Shown here in pieces: positions 17,295-25,377 of a DNA stretch of 64,000 bases. The notes under the pieces are model-generated. The model was not told the DNA's origin and ran no database searches. It saw only the letters and a program-made list of their open reading frames with translations. Within the stretch, counting starts at the first letter, position 1; every line of letters starts with the position of its first letter. This stretch comes from DATEDA01 sp963789885 (GTDB lineage Bacteria > Pseudomonadota > Gammaproteobacteria > Burkholderiales > SG8-39), in contig CAWBNB010000004.1 in the NCBI GenBank assembly GCA_963789885.1, positions 1 through 64,000 on the forward strand, in the 5' to 3' direction. Position numbers and translations under genes: made by a program.

Positions 17295-17349
17295 ACAAGG
17301 GGGCCGGGTGGGAAGGGAAGGGTCCCACCCCTCCCCCCGGCCCCCTTGT
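17295..17349 (-). terminator. Strong 14-bp hairpin after the PanB/cNMP operon
   Basis: ACAAGGGGGCCGGG (17295-17308) and CCCGGCCCCCTTGT (17336-17349) pair perfectly, 7 nt after the sensor gene stop and before the TauE gene. There is no U-run, so it may be a processing or attenuation hairpin separating two transcription units. Confidence 0.5.
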
Positions 17350-17355
17350 TGCATT

Positions 17356-17820
17356 CTATCCGGCGGCGAACGCCGTGAGCTCGCTCGTGAGCAGGATCGA
17401 GAGCTGCTTCATCAGCGCGTAGCCGAGCGTGTGGTCGCCCTGCATCAGCGCGGCGAGGCCTGCACCCGGCAGCGCGATCACCGCGCACGGCGTGAGGCAG
17501 TACGCGGTGGCGATCCGGCGCGGGGTGGTCTCGACGAGCGCCGCCCAGCCGAACACCTCGCCGCGCCGGATGATCTCGCCCGCCGACGTGTCGCGCCGGC
17601 CGACGCCCAGCGTGAACCTGACCATCCCCTCGGCGAGCACGTAGAAGTCGTCGACGGTATCGCCGAGCGAGTAGATGCGCGTGTCGGCCGGATAGCGCTC
17701 GACGCGCGCGAGCGCGCCGACGCGCCGGACCTGCGCGGCATCCAGGCCGGAGAAGAAGCGCGCCTGCCCGAGGACCTCGAGGTCCGCCGGGGCGAGCGCG
17801 CTCTCCAGCGCCGCGTTCAC
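17356..17820 (-). CDS. Single-domain cyclic-nucleotide-binding (Crp-sensor) protein
   Basis: A 154-residue protein consisting only of a cNMP-binding beta-roll: ILGQ-type lead helix, YSLGDTVDDFYVLAEGMV, then GEIIRRGEVFGWAALVE with PRRIATAYCLTPC, the phosphate-binding-cassette region. No C-terminal DNA-binding domain follows. The GTG start at 17820 overlaps the panB stop as GTGA, so translation is coupled. It probably senses cAMP or a redox/sulfur cue (inference); an adenylate cyclase and phosphodiesterase gene lie later in the window. Binding residues (Arg in PRRIA) are present. Confidence 0.75.
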   Translation of the reverse strand: MNAALESALAPADLEVLGQARFFSGLDAAQVRRVGALARVERYPADTRIYSLGDTVDDFYVLAEGMVRFTLGVGRRDTSAGEIIRRGEVFGWAALVETTPRRIATAYCLTPCAVIALPGAGLAALMQGDHTLGYALMKQLSILLTSELTAFAAG

Positions 17821-18698
17821 TTCTTCTTCCACCCCACGAGGTCGCGGAAGCGGGCGAGCTCGTCTTCCTTCATGAAGACCGTGTGCTCCTTGCCCGGGTA
17901 GATGCGCGCGCGCACCTCGTCGCGGTAATCCGACAGGCCCTTCTCGATGATCGGGACGAGGTCGACGTAGATCTTCGAGTGCCGCGGCACGTGCGCTTCG
18001 TAGAGGTGGAAGAGGTCCGAACCGATGATGTGCACGCCGTGCGCGCGGTTGCCGGCGCCGAGGCTGATCACCGGGACCGGCAGCGTCTCCGCCAGGTACT
18101 CGCACACTTCCGAGGTGGTCACTTCGCACATGATCGAGAAGCAGCCGGCGTCGACCATCGCCCACGCGTCGTCGATCAGCTCCTTCGCGCGCTCGGCGGT
18201 CTTCCCCTGCGCGACGAATCCCCCGAGCTGCGGCATGCGCATCGGGGTGATGCCGATGTGCCCCTGCACCGGGATGCCGGCCTTCACGATCGCCTCGATG
18301 TACTTCGCGTGGTGCTTGTTGCCCTCGCACTTCATCACCTCGGCCCCGCCCTGCGCGACGTACTTCGCGGCGTTGTCGACCGCCTGCTGCGCGGACAGGT
18401 GGAAGCTCATGTAGGGCATGTCGACCATGCGCAGGCCGTACTTCGACCCGCGCTTGACCGCCTGCGCCATGAACATCACCTCCTCGAACGACACCGAGGT
18501 GGTGGTCTCGTGGCCGAACAGCACCATGCCGCCGGTGTCCGAGACGCAGAGGATGTCGATGCCCACCCGGTCGGCGATGATCGCGGTCTCGTAGTCGTAC
18601 ACCGCGAGCTGCACGATCGGCTCGCCCTTCTTCATCTTCTCGACGAGCGACGGGATGGTCACTTTCTTCCGCGCGGGCGCGGCGGGCTTGTCTGCCAT
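17817..18698 (-). CDS. panB: 3-methyl-2-oxobutanoate hydroxymethyltransferase-like (PanB)
   Basis: A 293-residue (beta/alpha)8 protein of the PanB family, which transfers a hydroxymethyl group from 5,10-methylene-tetrahydrofolate to 2-oxoisovalerate for pantothenate synthesis. Conserved elements are present: VSDTGGMVLFGHETTT (metal Asp), VDMPYMSF (second Asp), VMKCEGN (Lys) and GHIGITPM. The VTTSEVCEYLAETLPVPVISLGAG segment holds the catalytic Glu region. AGGAGGAG precedes the ATG. It is somewhat divergent from housekeeping PanB and no panC neighbours it, so it may be a specialised paralogue. It shares an operon with a cNMP-sensor gene. Confidence 0.8.
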   Translation of the reverse strand: MADKPAAPARKKVTIPSLVEKMKKGEPIVQLAVYDYETAIIADRVGIDILCVSDTGGMVLFGHETTTSVSFEEVMFMAQAVKRGSKYGLRMVDMPYMSFHLSAQQAVDNAAKYVAQGGAEVMKCEGNKHHAKYIEAIVKAGIPVQGHIGITPMRMPQLGGFVAQGKTAERAKELIDDAWAMVDAGCFSIMCEVTTSEVCEYLAETLPVPVISLGAGNRAHGVHIIGSDLFHLYEAHVPRHSKIYVDLVPIIEKGLSDYRDEVRARIYPGKEHTVFMKEDELARFRDLVGWKKK

Positions 18699-18889
18699 GT
18701 CTCCTCCTGGTGGGACGGTTGAAGCGAAACCTACAGCCTGTTGACCGCAGCAAGTCCCGTGCCGATGGCCGTGCCGGTGACGGTCCTTGAAGTTACAGGC
18801 AGATCAGCCGGGACCGCGGCGCCCGTGTTTCGAAACGAAACCGCAGGGCGTTCCCCGGGAAACACCGCGGGCCGCATGGGACGCGGCAA

Positions 18890-20293
18890 TCAATCCTTCG
18901 CCCCGCTGCGCTTGCGTTGCAACCCCCACTGCCGGCGCCGCATCCATAGCGCCTTGCGCCCGATGCCGAGCACGCGCGCAAGGTCGGTCTCGCTGTAGCG
19001 GTCCTGGAAGCGGCGCACCACCTCCTGGATGTACTCCTCGACCGAGAGCGGCCGATCGCCGCTCGCGGCGGCGCCACGCCGCCCACCCGACCCGCCCCGC
19101 GTATCCGCGAGCTCCTTCGCGCTTAGCGTGTCCGACTCGGCGAGGATCACCGCGCGCTCGACGAGGTTCTCGAGCTCGCGCACGTTGCCCGGCCAGTGAT
19201 AGGAGGCGAGGAACGCGGCGAAGTCGTCGCCGATCCCGCGGATCGGCTTGCCGAGCTTGCGGCCGTGCACCTCGACGAAGTGCTCCGCGAGCCGCCGCAC
19301 GTCCGCGCCCCGCTCGCGCAGCGGCGGCACGTGGATGTTGATGACGTTGAGGCGGTAGAAGAGGTCCTCGCGGAAGTGGCCCTTCTCCATCAGCTCCTTC
19401 AGGTCGCGGTTGGTCGCGGCGACGAACCGCACGTCGACGTTGACGATCTGCTTGCCGCCGACCGGCCGCACCTCGCGGTCCTGCAGCACGCGCAGGAGCT
19501 TCACCTGCAGCGCGAGCGGCAGCTCCGCAATCTCGTCGAGGAAGAGCGTGCCGCCGTGCGCCTCGCGGATCAGCCCTTCTGTCGCATGGGTCGCACCGGT
19601 GAACGCGCCCTTGGCGTGGCCGAAGAGCTCCGACTCGAGCAGCTCCGCGGGAATCGCGCCGCAGTTGATCGCGACGAACGGCCCGTCGGCGCGGGTGCTC
19701 GCGCGATGGATGTTGCGCGCGACCAGCTCCTTCCCGGTGCCGCTCTCGCCCCAGATGAGGACGTTCGCGTCCGAGGGCGCAACCTTGCGGACGAGCTCCG
19801 TCACCCGGCGCATCCCGGCCGACTCGCCGATCATGCGCCGGTCGGCCCAGGCCTTGCGCAGGCTCCGCTTCAGGAGCGCGTTCTCGCGCCGGATCCGGCG
19901 CTCGGCTAGCGCACGCTCGACCGCGTGCAGGAAGTCGTCGTTGTTGAACGGCTTGATGACGTAGTCGACCGCCCCGTTCCGCAGCGCCTCGACCGCGCTC
20001 TCCACCGACGAGTAGCTCGTCATCAGGATGATCGGGATCTCGCGGTCGAGATCGCGCAGGCCGCGGATCGCGTCGAGCCCGGTCGCGTCCGGCAGCTTGA
20101 GATCGGTGATGACGAGGTCGACCGCGGCCGCGTGCACCGCCCGCAGCCCCTCGCGGACCGTGCCCGCGGTGTCGGTGCGGTAACCCTCCCCCGCCAGCAG
20201 CAGCTGCACGACCTCGGAGAACCCGGGATCGTCGTCGATCACCAGGATCCGCTCCCGGCGCTTGACCTCGATCCGCTCGCCGGCGAGGTTCAC
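18890..20293 (-). CDS. NtrC-family sigma-54-dependent response regulator
   Basis: A 467-residue response regulator. The receiver domain (~15-130) has the phospho-acceptor Asp in VITDLKLPD. The AAA+ sigma-54 activator domain (~155-390) has Walker A GESGTGKELVARN, the sigma-54-contacting GAFTGA loop and FLDEIAELP. A C-terminal Fis-type helix-turn-helix ends the protein (~430-460, TDLARVLGIGRKALWMRRR). GTG 20293 overlaps the kinase stop (GTGA), so the two form a coupled pair. All functional motifs are intact. The two pilin genes at 41-44 kb have sigma-54-like promoters and could be targets, but that is only an inference. Confidence 0.93.
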   Translation of the reverse strand: MNLAGERIEVKRRERILVIDDDPGFSEVVQLLLAGEGYRTDTAGTVREGLRAVHAAAVDLVITDLKLPDATGLDAIRGLRDLDREIPIILMTSYSSVESAVEALRNGAVDYVIKPFNNDDFLHAVERALAERRIRRENALLKRSLRKAWADRRMIGESAGMRRVTELVRKVAPSDANVLIWGESGTGKELVARNIHRASTRADGPFVAINCGAIPAELLESELFGHAKGAFTGATHATEGLIREAHGGTLFLDEIAELPLALQVKLLRVLQDREVRPVGGKQIVNVDVRFVAATNRDLKELMEKGHFREDLFYRLNVINIHVPPLRERGADVRRLAEHFVEVHGRKLGKPIRGIGDDFAAFLASYHWPGNVRELENLVERAVILAESDTLSAKELADTRGGSGGRRGAAASGDRPLSVEEYIQEVVRRFQDRYSETDLARVLGIGRKALWMRRRQWGLQRKRSGAKD

Positions 20294-21354
20294 GACGCAG
20301 CGGCCGGCAGGTCGATCCGGAAACAGGCGCCGCCCGCGGGATCGTTCTCCGCGCGCAGGTCGCCGCCGAGCTCGTGCACGATCTCGCTCGAGATCGCGAG
20401 GCCGAGCCCGGCGCCGGTGCCGTTCTTCGTGGTGAAGAACGGCTCGAAGATGCGCCCGAGGTTCTCCGCTGCGATCCCCGGGCCCTCGTCGCGGATCGCG
20501 AGCGCGACGCGTGGACCGCGCCGCTCGCCGGCGACCGCGACCTGCCCGCGGCCGTCCATCGCCTGCGCGGCGTTCAGCAGGATGTTGAACACCACCTGCT
20601 CGAGCTCGCCGGGGCGCGCGCGGACGAGCGCGTCGTCGGTGATCGCGACGTCGACCGCGATCGCGCTCGGACCGGTCCGATGCTTGAGGAGCGAGGCCGC
20701 CTCCTCGACCACCTGCGAGAGCGCGAGCGTACGCATCGGATCGTCGTTGACGCGCGAGAAGTCGGTGAGCGTGCGCGTGATCCCGAGCACCCGCCCGATG
20801 TTGGACGAGATGCTCGCGAGGCCGCGCTCGAAGATCTCGGGCGAGGCGCCGCGTTTCGACTGCAGGATCTGCACCATCGAGTGGATCGCCGCGAGCGGGT
20901 TGCTCACCTCGTGGCAGACGCCGGCGACCATGAAACCGAGCGACGCGAGGCGCGTCGTCTGCGGATCCGCGCCCGGGAGGTCGTCGAACACGGTCACGAT
21001 CGCGTGCGCGCCGGACGGCTGCACTGCGAGCCGCTCGCGGACCGCCCCACCAGCGGTCGCGCGCACGACGTCCAGCTCGCGCGCCATCGTGAAATCGCCG
21101 GCGAGCACCGCGTGATAATCGGGAAACCGCTCGGCGAAGCCGCCGCCGGCGGCCGCGGCCCGCACCTGCATCGCCGGATTCGCCGCGACGATACGCCCGA
21201 GCGCGTCGATCACGGCGACCGCCACGGGCAGCGCCTCCAGGACGGTGTCCGGCGAGGGCGGCGCCGCGATCCGTGCGACCGGCCGCACGCGCGGACTACC
21301 CTCGCGCGAAAAACGCGCTCCGGGTTCGGCCTTGGGGCGGCCCGGCGGTCTCAC
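20290..21354 (-). CDS. Soluble PAS histidine kinase (NtrB-like)
   Basis: A 354-residue sensor kinase without membrane segments. A PAS domain (~30-130, LEALPVAVAVIDALGRIVAANPAM) precedes the H-box GVCHEVSNPLAAIHSM, with the phosphorylated His near 160. The N-box NILLNAAQAMD, G1 DEGPGIA, F-box FEPFFTTK and G2 GTGAGLGLAI follow. The layout matches NtrB-class cytoplasmic kinases. I chose GTG 21354 because it overlaps the MFS stop as GTGA; the longer frame to 21486 runs antisense to MFS coding sequence. It is paired with the NtrC-type regulator. Confidence 0.9.
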   Translation of the reverse strand: MRPPGRPKAEPGARFSREGSPRVRPVARIAAPPSPDTVLEALPVAVAVIDALGRIVAANPAMQVRAAAAGGGFAERFPDYHAVLAGDFTMARELDVVRATAGGAVRERLAVQPSGAHAIVTVFDDLPGADPQTTRLASLGFMVAGVCHEVSNPLAAIHSMVQILQSKRGASPEIFERGLASISSNIGRVLGITRTLTDFSRVNDDPMRTLALSQVVEEAASLLKHRTGPSAIAVDVAITDDALVRARPGELEQVVFNILLNAAQAMDGRGQVAVAGERRGPRVALAIRDEGPGIAAENLGRIFEPFFTTKNGTGAGLGLAISSEIVHELGGDLRAENDPAGGACFRIDLPAAAS

Positions 21355-22544
21355 GCGGGCACCGGCCGCAGCGGCCGCTCGTCGATCGGCAGGCACATCA
21401 CCGCGGCCACCACGCTCGCCGCGATCGCGATCATCCAGACCCCGAGGTAGGAGCCCGTAGTGTCGAACACGTAGCCGCCGAGCCATGCGCCGAGGAACCC
21501 CCCGATCTGATGCCCGAGGAAGGCGATGCTGAAGAGCGTGGAAAGATACTGCACCCCGAAGATCTGCGCGACCAGGGCATTGGTCAGCGGGACCGTCCCG
21601 AGCCAGGTGAGCCCGAGCACTACGGCGAACGCCCAGGTCACCGCCTGCGACGGCGGCGCGGCGATGAACGCCGCGATGGCCACCGCCCGGACGGCGTAGA
21701 TCCAGACGAGAACGTGCTTCTTGCGGTAGCGGTCGCCGAGGACCCCGGCGCCGAGTGAACCGGCGATGTTCGCGAAACCGATGATCGCGAGCGCCGTCAT
21801 GCCCTCGACCGCGCTGGAGCCCCGGTCAACGAGATACGCGGGCATGTGCGTCATGATGAAGACGGTCTGGAACCCGCAGACCGCGAAACTCACGGTCGCG
21901 AGCCAGAAGCCCTTGTGGCGCCCCGCTTCGCGCAATGCTGCCGCGATCGGTTGCTGTGCGCCGCTCCGGGCGGTCTCCCCCTTCGCGGCGAACGCCGCGG
22001 CGAGCGGCACGATCAGGAACGCCGACACCGCGAGCAGGAGGAGCGCGGTGAACCAGCCGAACTGCGAGATCAGCGCCTGCCCGTACGGGAGCATCACGAA
22101 TTGGCCGATCGACCCGCCGGCGCCGGCCAGCCCGAGCGCGGCGGTGCGCCGCGCCGCCGGCACTGCCCGGCCGACGACGCCGAGCACGACCCCGAAGCTC
22201 GCGCCGCTCAATCCCAACCCGATCAGCACCCCGGCCGAAACGTCGAGCGCCGGGCCGGTGGTCGAGTAGGCCATCGTCACGAGGCCGGCGGTGTACAGGA
22301 GCCCGCCGACGGCCGTCACCCGCGCCGCGCCGAAACGGTCGGCGATGATGCCGGTGAACGGCTGCGCGAGCCCCCACACGAGGTTCTGTAGCGCGATCGC
22401 GGCGGAGAACGTTTCGCGTCCCCAGCCGAGCGCCGAGCACATCGGCTGCAGAAAGAGGCCGAAGCCCTGGCGGGTGCCAAGGGCGAGCATCAGGATGAGG
22501 CCCGCGGCGACGAGGACGACGAGCGGCGATCGCGGGCGGGTCAT
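21351..22544 (-). CDS. MFS transporter, oxalate/formate antiporter-like
   Basis: A 397-residue major facilitator with about 12 helices. It begins VVLVAAGLILMLALGTRQGFGLFLQPM and has the loop 2-3 motif GIIADRFGAARVTAVGG and its half-repeat GVLGDRYRKKHVL. This signature is common in the monocarboxylate/OFA subfamily (carboxylate uptake or exchange). ATG 22544 is 26 nt after the VWA stop; a long frame reaching 23423 is out of phase with VWA and is spurious. It lies between a MoxR/VWA pair and a two-component system in one apparent operon. Substrate is unknown. Confidence 0.85.
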   Translation of the reverse strand: MTRPRSPLVVLVAAGLILMLALGTRQGFGLFLQPMCSALGWGRETFSAAIALQNLVWGLAQPFTGIIADRFGAARVTAVGGLLYTAGLVTMAYSTTGPALDVSAGVLIGLGLSGASFGVVLGVVGRAVPAARRTAALGLAGAGGSIGQFVMLPYGQALISQFGWFTALLLLAVSAFLIVPLAAAFAAKGETARSGAQQPIAAALREAGRHKGFWLATVSFAVCGFQTVFIMTHMPAYLVDRGSSAVEGMTALAIIGFANIAGSLGAGVLGDRYRKKHVLVWIYAVRAVAIAAFIAAPPSQAVTWAFAVVLGLTWLGTVPLTNALVAQIFGVQYLSTLFSIAFLGHQIGGFLGAWLGGYVFDTTGSYLGVWMIAIAASVVAAVMCLPIDERPLRPVPA

Positions 22545-22570
22545 CGCGTGTAGCAGGCTTCGCGCACCGC

Positions 22571-24355
22571 TCAGCTCGTCAGCCGGCGGTACGCGTCCGC
22601 CGCTTTCAGGGGAAGCTTGCGCACGTCGTCGATCAACGTCCAGCTCGCCGCGCCGTACATGTGCGGCAGGTAGTCGCGCGCCTCCTCGTCGATCGTGATG
22701 CAGAACGGGTGGACGCCCGATGCCCGCGCCTCGATCAGCGCCTGCCGGGTGTCCTCGATGCCGTACACGCCCCGATAGCCGTCGATGAAATCGTCGGGCT
22801 TCCCGTCGGACAGCGTGAAGAGGATCCGGGTCTTCGCCTCCACCTCGTTCAGGAGCTTCGACAGGTGGCGGATCGCGACCCCCATCCGGGTGTAGTCCTT
22901 GGCTTGCACCCCGGCGATCCGACCGCGCACCGCATCCGAGTAACGCTCGTCGAAGCGCTTGATGCGGTAGATCTCGCAGCGCTTGCGGCCCCAGCCGGAG
23001 AAGCCGTAGATCGCATAGCGGTCGCCCAGGGCCTCGAGCGCCTCGCACAGCATCACCAGGGCGGTGCGCTCGCATTCGTTGACCCAGCCCATCGTCGACC
23101 CGCTCATGTCGACCATGAACATCGCGGCGATGTTGCGCTCGGCGCGGCGTCGCAGGGTGAAGAGACGCTCGGTCACCTCGATTCCGGTGCGGCGGTCGGC
23201 GTACGCCTCGACCACCGCGTCGAAGTCGAGGTCGTCGCCTTCGTGCTCGCGCCGCAGGAGCTTCTCCTCGCCGCGCAGCGCCTCGAAGCGCCGCCGGAGC
23301 TGGGCGATCTGTCCGGCGTACTGCGCACGCACGCCGGCGACGAACGTCGGGTCGCCGCGCGGCACGTCGCTCTCGAACGCGACGCACCAGCCCTTGCGGT
23401 AGTCGCGGCGCTGGAAGTCCCATTCGTCGTAGAGGAGGCCGCCCGCGGCGTGCGATTCGGCGTGAGCGCCCTCCGACTCGTCCGTCGGTTCGGCGTCGGG
23501 GGCGTATCTTCCGGGGCCGGCGGCGACGAGATATTCGGGCGGGACCTGGCCGAAATCCTGCACGATCGACCGGACGAGCGCGGCTACCGCCGGCCGGGGC
23601 TCCACCCGCTCGCCTTCCACTTCGAGCTTGAACTGCAGCGTGTCGAAGGACGCGTCCACCTCGACCGCCGGTGCGGCCTTGCGCTCCACCTCGCCGGCGC
23701 CTTCCACCGCAAGCCCCTCACGGATCTTCGCCAGCTCGCGGTAGAGCGCGCGGCGCTCCTTCGCGACGCGAGCCTCGCGCACCGTCTTCACCCGGTCCGG
23801 ATGCAGGCTGCCGAGATACGGGAACGCCGCCGGCGGCGCCTTCGCAGCCAGGTCGCGCGCGAGCCGGATGCTGTCGCCGACCGACGCATCCGGCCGGGCG
23901 AGCTCGCGTTCCGCGCGCGCCAGCGCGTCGGGCAGCGGGCAACGCAACGACGCGAGCAGCCGCGCGAGCCCGGGATAGCCGCGTCGGAGACAGGCCTCCA
24001 GCCGCACCGCCTCGAGCAGGTTGATCCAGGCGAGGCCGCGCTCGCGCGACGCGAACCCTTCGAGCACGCCGAGGTCGGCGTTGAACGTGCCGTAACGCGT
24101 CTGCGCCCAGTGGTGGATGGCAAGCGCCTTGTACAGGCGTTCGTTCGCCGCACGCTCCGGCGCCCCGTCGATCGACTCCGGGAGGAAGATCGTTTCGGTA
24201 TCGGTGTAGGTCTCGGGCCCGGCCTCGACGCGGAGCGCGCGGCCCGCGAGCCCGCGCAGGACGAGCTCGAGCACGCGCGCGAGCTCCGTCAGGCGCACGC
24301 CGTGTGCGAGCTCCTCCTCGGGCTCGCCCGCGCTGAGAGGCTGGGCGACGGTCAC
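22571..24355 (-). CDS. VWA-domain protein, NorD/CbbO type
   Basis: A 594-residue protein with a helical N-terminal region (~1-380) and a C-terminal von Willebrand A domain (~400-590). The MIDAS metal site DMSGSTMGW and later TLSDGKPDDF are intact. It matches NorD/CbbO/CoxE-type partners of MoxR ATPases, which remodel or metallate metalloenzymes (Rubisco activation for CbbQO, nitric oxide reductase for NorQD). GTG 24355 overlaps the stop of the ATPase gene by one base, so they are a pair. No Rubisco or nor gene is in the window. The client may be Sat or another sulfur or carbon enzyme (inference). Confidence 0.87.
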   Translation of the reverse strand: MTVAQPLSAGEPEEELAHGVRLTELARVLELVLRGLAGRALRVEAGPETYTDTETIFLPESIDGAPERAANERLYKALAIHHWAQTRYGTFNADLGVLEGFASRERGLAWINLLEAVRLEACLRRGYPGLARLLASLRCPLPDALARAERELARPDASVGDSIRLARDLAAKAPPAAFPYLGSLHPDRVKTVREARVAKERRALYRELAKIREGLAVEGAGEVERKAAPAVEVDASFDTLQFKLEVEGERVEPRPAVAALVRSIVQDFGQVPPEYLVAAGPGRYAPDAEPTDESEGAHAESHAAGGLLYDEWDFQRRDYRKGWCVAFESDVPRGDPTFVAGVRAQYAGQIAQLRRRFEALRGEEKLLRREHEGDDLDFDAVVEAYADRRTGIEVTERLFTLRRRAERNIAAMFMVDMSGSTMGWVNECERTALVMLCEALEALGDRYAIYGFSGWGRKRCEIYRIKRFDERYSDAVRGRIAGVQAKDYTRMGVAIRHLSKLLNEVEAKTRILFTLSDGKPDDFIDGYRGVYGIEDTRQALIEARASGVHPFCITIDEEARDYLPHMYGAASWTLIDDVRKLPLKAADAYRRLTS

Positions 24356-25179
24356 TAGAAGACCGCGTTCACCAGCTCGTCCAGCGCGACGAGCATCTCG
24401 GGATCGTCGGTCAGCGCCTCCGCCACCGCGCCGTGGCAGGCGGTGCGCGGCGACACGCCGCGGACCACGAGCTGCGCGGCGTGCACGAGCAGGCGGGTGC
24501 TCGCGCCCTCGTCGAGGCCGCTGCCCTTCAGGTTGCGCGTCATGCCGCCGAGCTTGACGAGGCGCTCCGCGGTCGCGCGGTCGAGGCCGGACTCCCTCAC
24601 TACGATGCGCGCCTCGAGGTCGGCGTTCGGGTACGCGAACTCGATCGCGACGAAGCGCTGTCGCGTCGAGTGCTTCAGCTCCTTCAGCACGCTCTGGTAG
24701 CCGGGGTTGTAGGAAAGGACGAGCATGAACTCGTCCGGCGCGCGCAGGAGCTCGCCGCGCTTCTCCATCGGCAGGCACCGGCGCGTGTCGGCGAGCGGAT
24801 GGATGACGACGGTGGTGTCCTTGCGCGCCTCGACGATCTCGTCGAGATAGCAGAAGCCGCCGGCGCGGACCGCCCGCGCGAGCGGGCCGTCGACCCAGAC
24901 GGTCTCGTCGCCGACGATCAGATAGCGACCGACGAGATCGGACGCAGTAAGGTCGTCGTGGCACGAAACGGTGACGAGCGGCCGGGCGAGCCGCCACGCC
25001 ATATGCTCGACGAACCGGGTCTTGCCGCAGCCGGTGGGACCCTTGAGCAGCACCGGCACCCGGGCCGAATACGCCGCCTCGAAGAGCACGATCTCCTCAC
25101 CGACCGGCTCGTAGTACGGCTCCGCGCCGATCGTCGCGAGCTCCGGTTCGAGGACCTTCAGGCGCGCCGGGTCGTTCAC
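24355..25179 (-). CDS. MoxR-type AAA+ ATPase, CbbQ/NirQ/NorQ family
   Basis: A 274-residue AAA+ ATPase. Walker A is GPTGCGKTRF (~46-55) and Walker B CYLDEIVEARKD (~110). The sensor-1 region VLSYNPGYQ and the Arg-finger area STRQRF are typical of CbbQ/NorQ. It assembles as a hexamer and works with the VWA protein encoded next. It is downstream of sat and a 32-residue ORF, with an ATGA overlap with the latter. Which enzyme it activates cannot be told here. Confidence 0.92.
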   Translation of the reverse strand: MNDPARLKVLEPELATIGAEPYYEPVGEEIVLFEAAYSARVPVLLKGPTGCGKTRFVEHMAWRLARPLVTVSCHDDLTASDLVGRYLIVGDETVWVDGPLARAVRAGGFCYLDEIVEARKDTTVVIHPLADTRRCLPMEKRGELLRAPDEFMLVLSYNPGYQSVLKELKHSTRQRFVAIEFAYPNADLEARIVVRESGLDRATAERLVKLGGMTRNLKGSGLDEGASTRLLVHAAQLVVRGVSPRTACHGAVAEALTDDPEMLVALDELVNAVF

Positions 25180-25274
25180 TCGGCGCCCTCGCCACCGCCC
25201 CGGAACTCGTCGTCGAGCCCGGGCCGGATCGGGACGACCGGGCGCGTCGGCTTCTGGTCCTGGGTTGCGCTCAT
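25176..25274 (-). CDS. 32-residue conserved-position ORF between sat and the MoxR ATPase
   Basis: Encodes MSATQDQKPTRPVVPIRP and on to a Gly/Glu-rich tail, overlapping the ATPase start as ATGA. No recognisable domain; it looks like a disordered acidic peptide. The translational coupling argues it is real, but there is no clear Shine-Dalgarno. Confidence 0.35.
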   Translation of the reverse strand: MSATQDQKPTRPVVPIRPGLDDEFRGGGEGAE

Positions 25275-25377
25275 CGCGGAGGCGGGGAAAACAAACGGGG
25301 CCCGGGGAGTGTAATCCAGGCCCCCGCGCAGCCTAAACCTGGGAGGCAGTGCCTGCTGCCGGCGCCGGAAAGAATTC

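Noticed and set aside
18709..18889. Small gene between panB and the response regulator
   Set aside because: No start with a ribosome site and no coding-like composition; it is an ordinary intergenic gap of about 180 nt.
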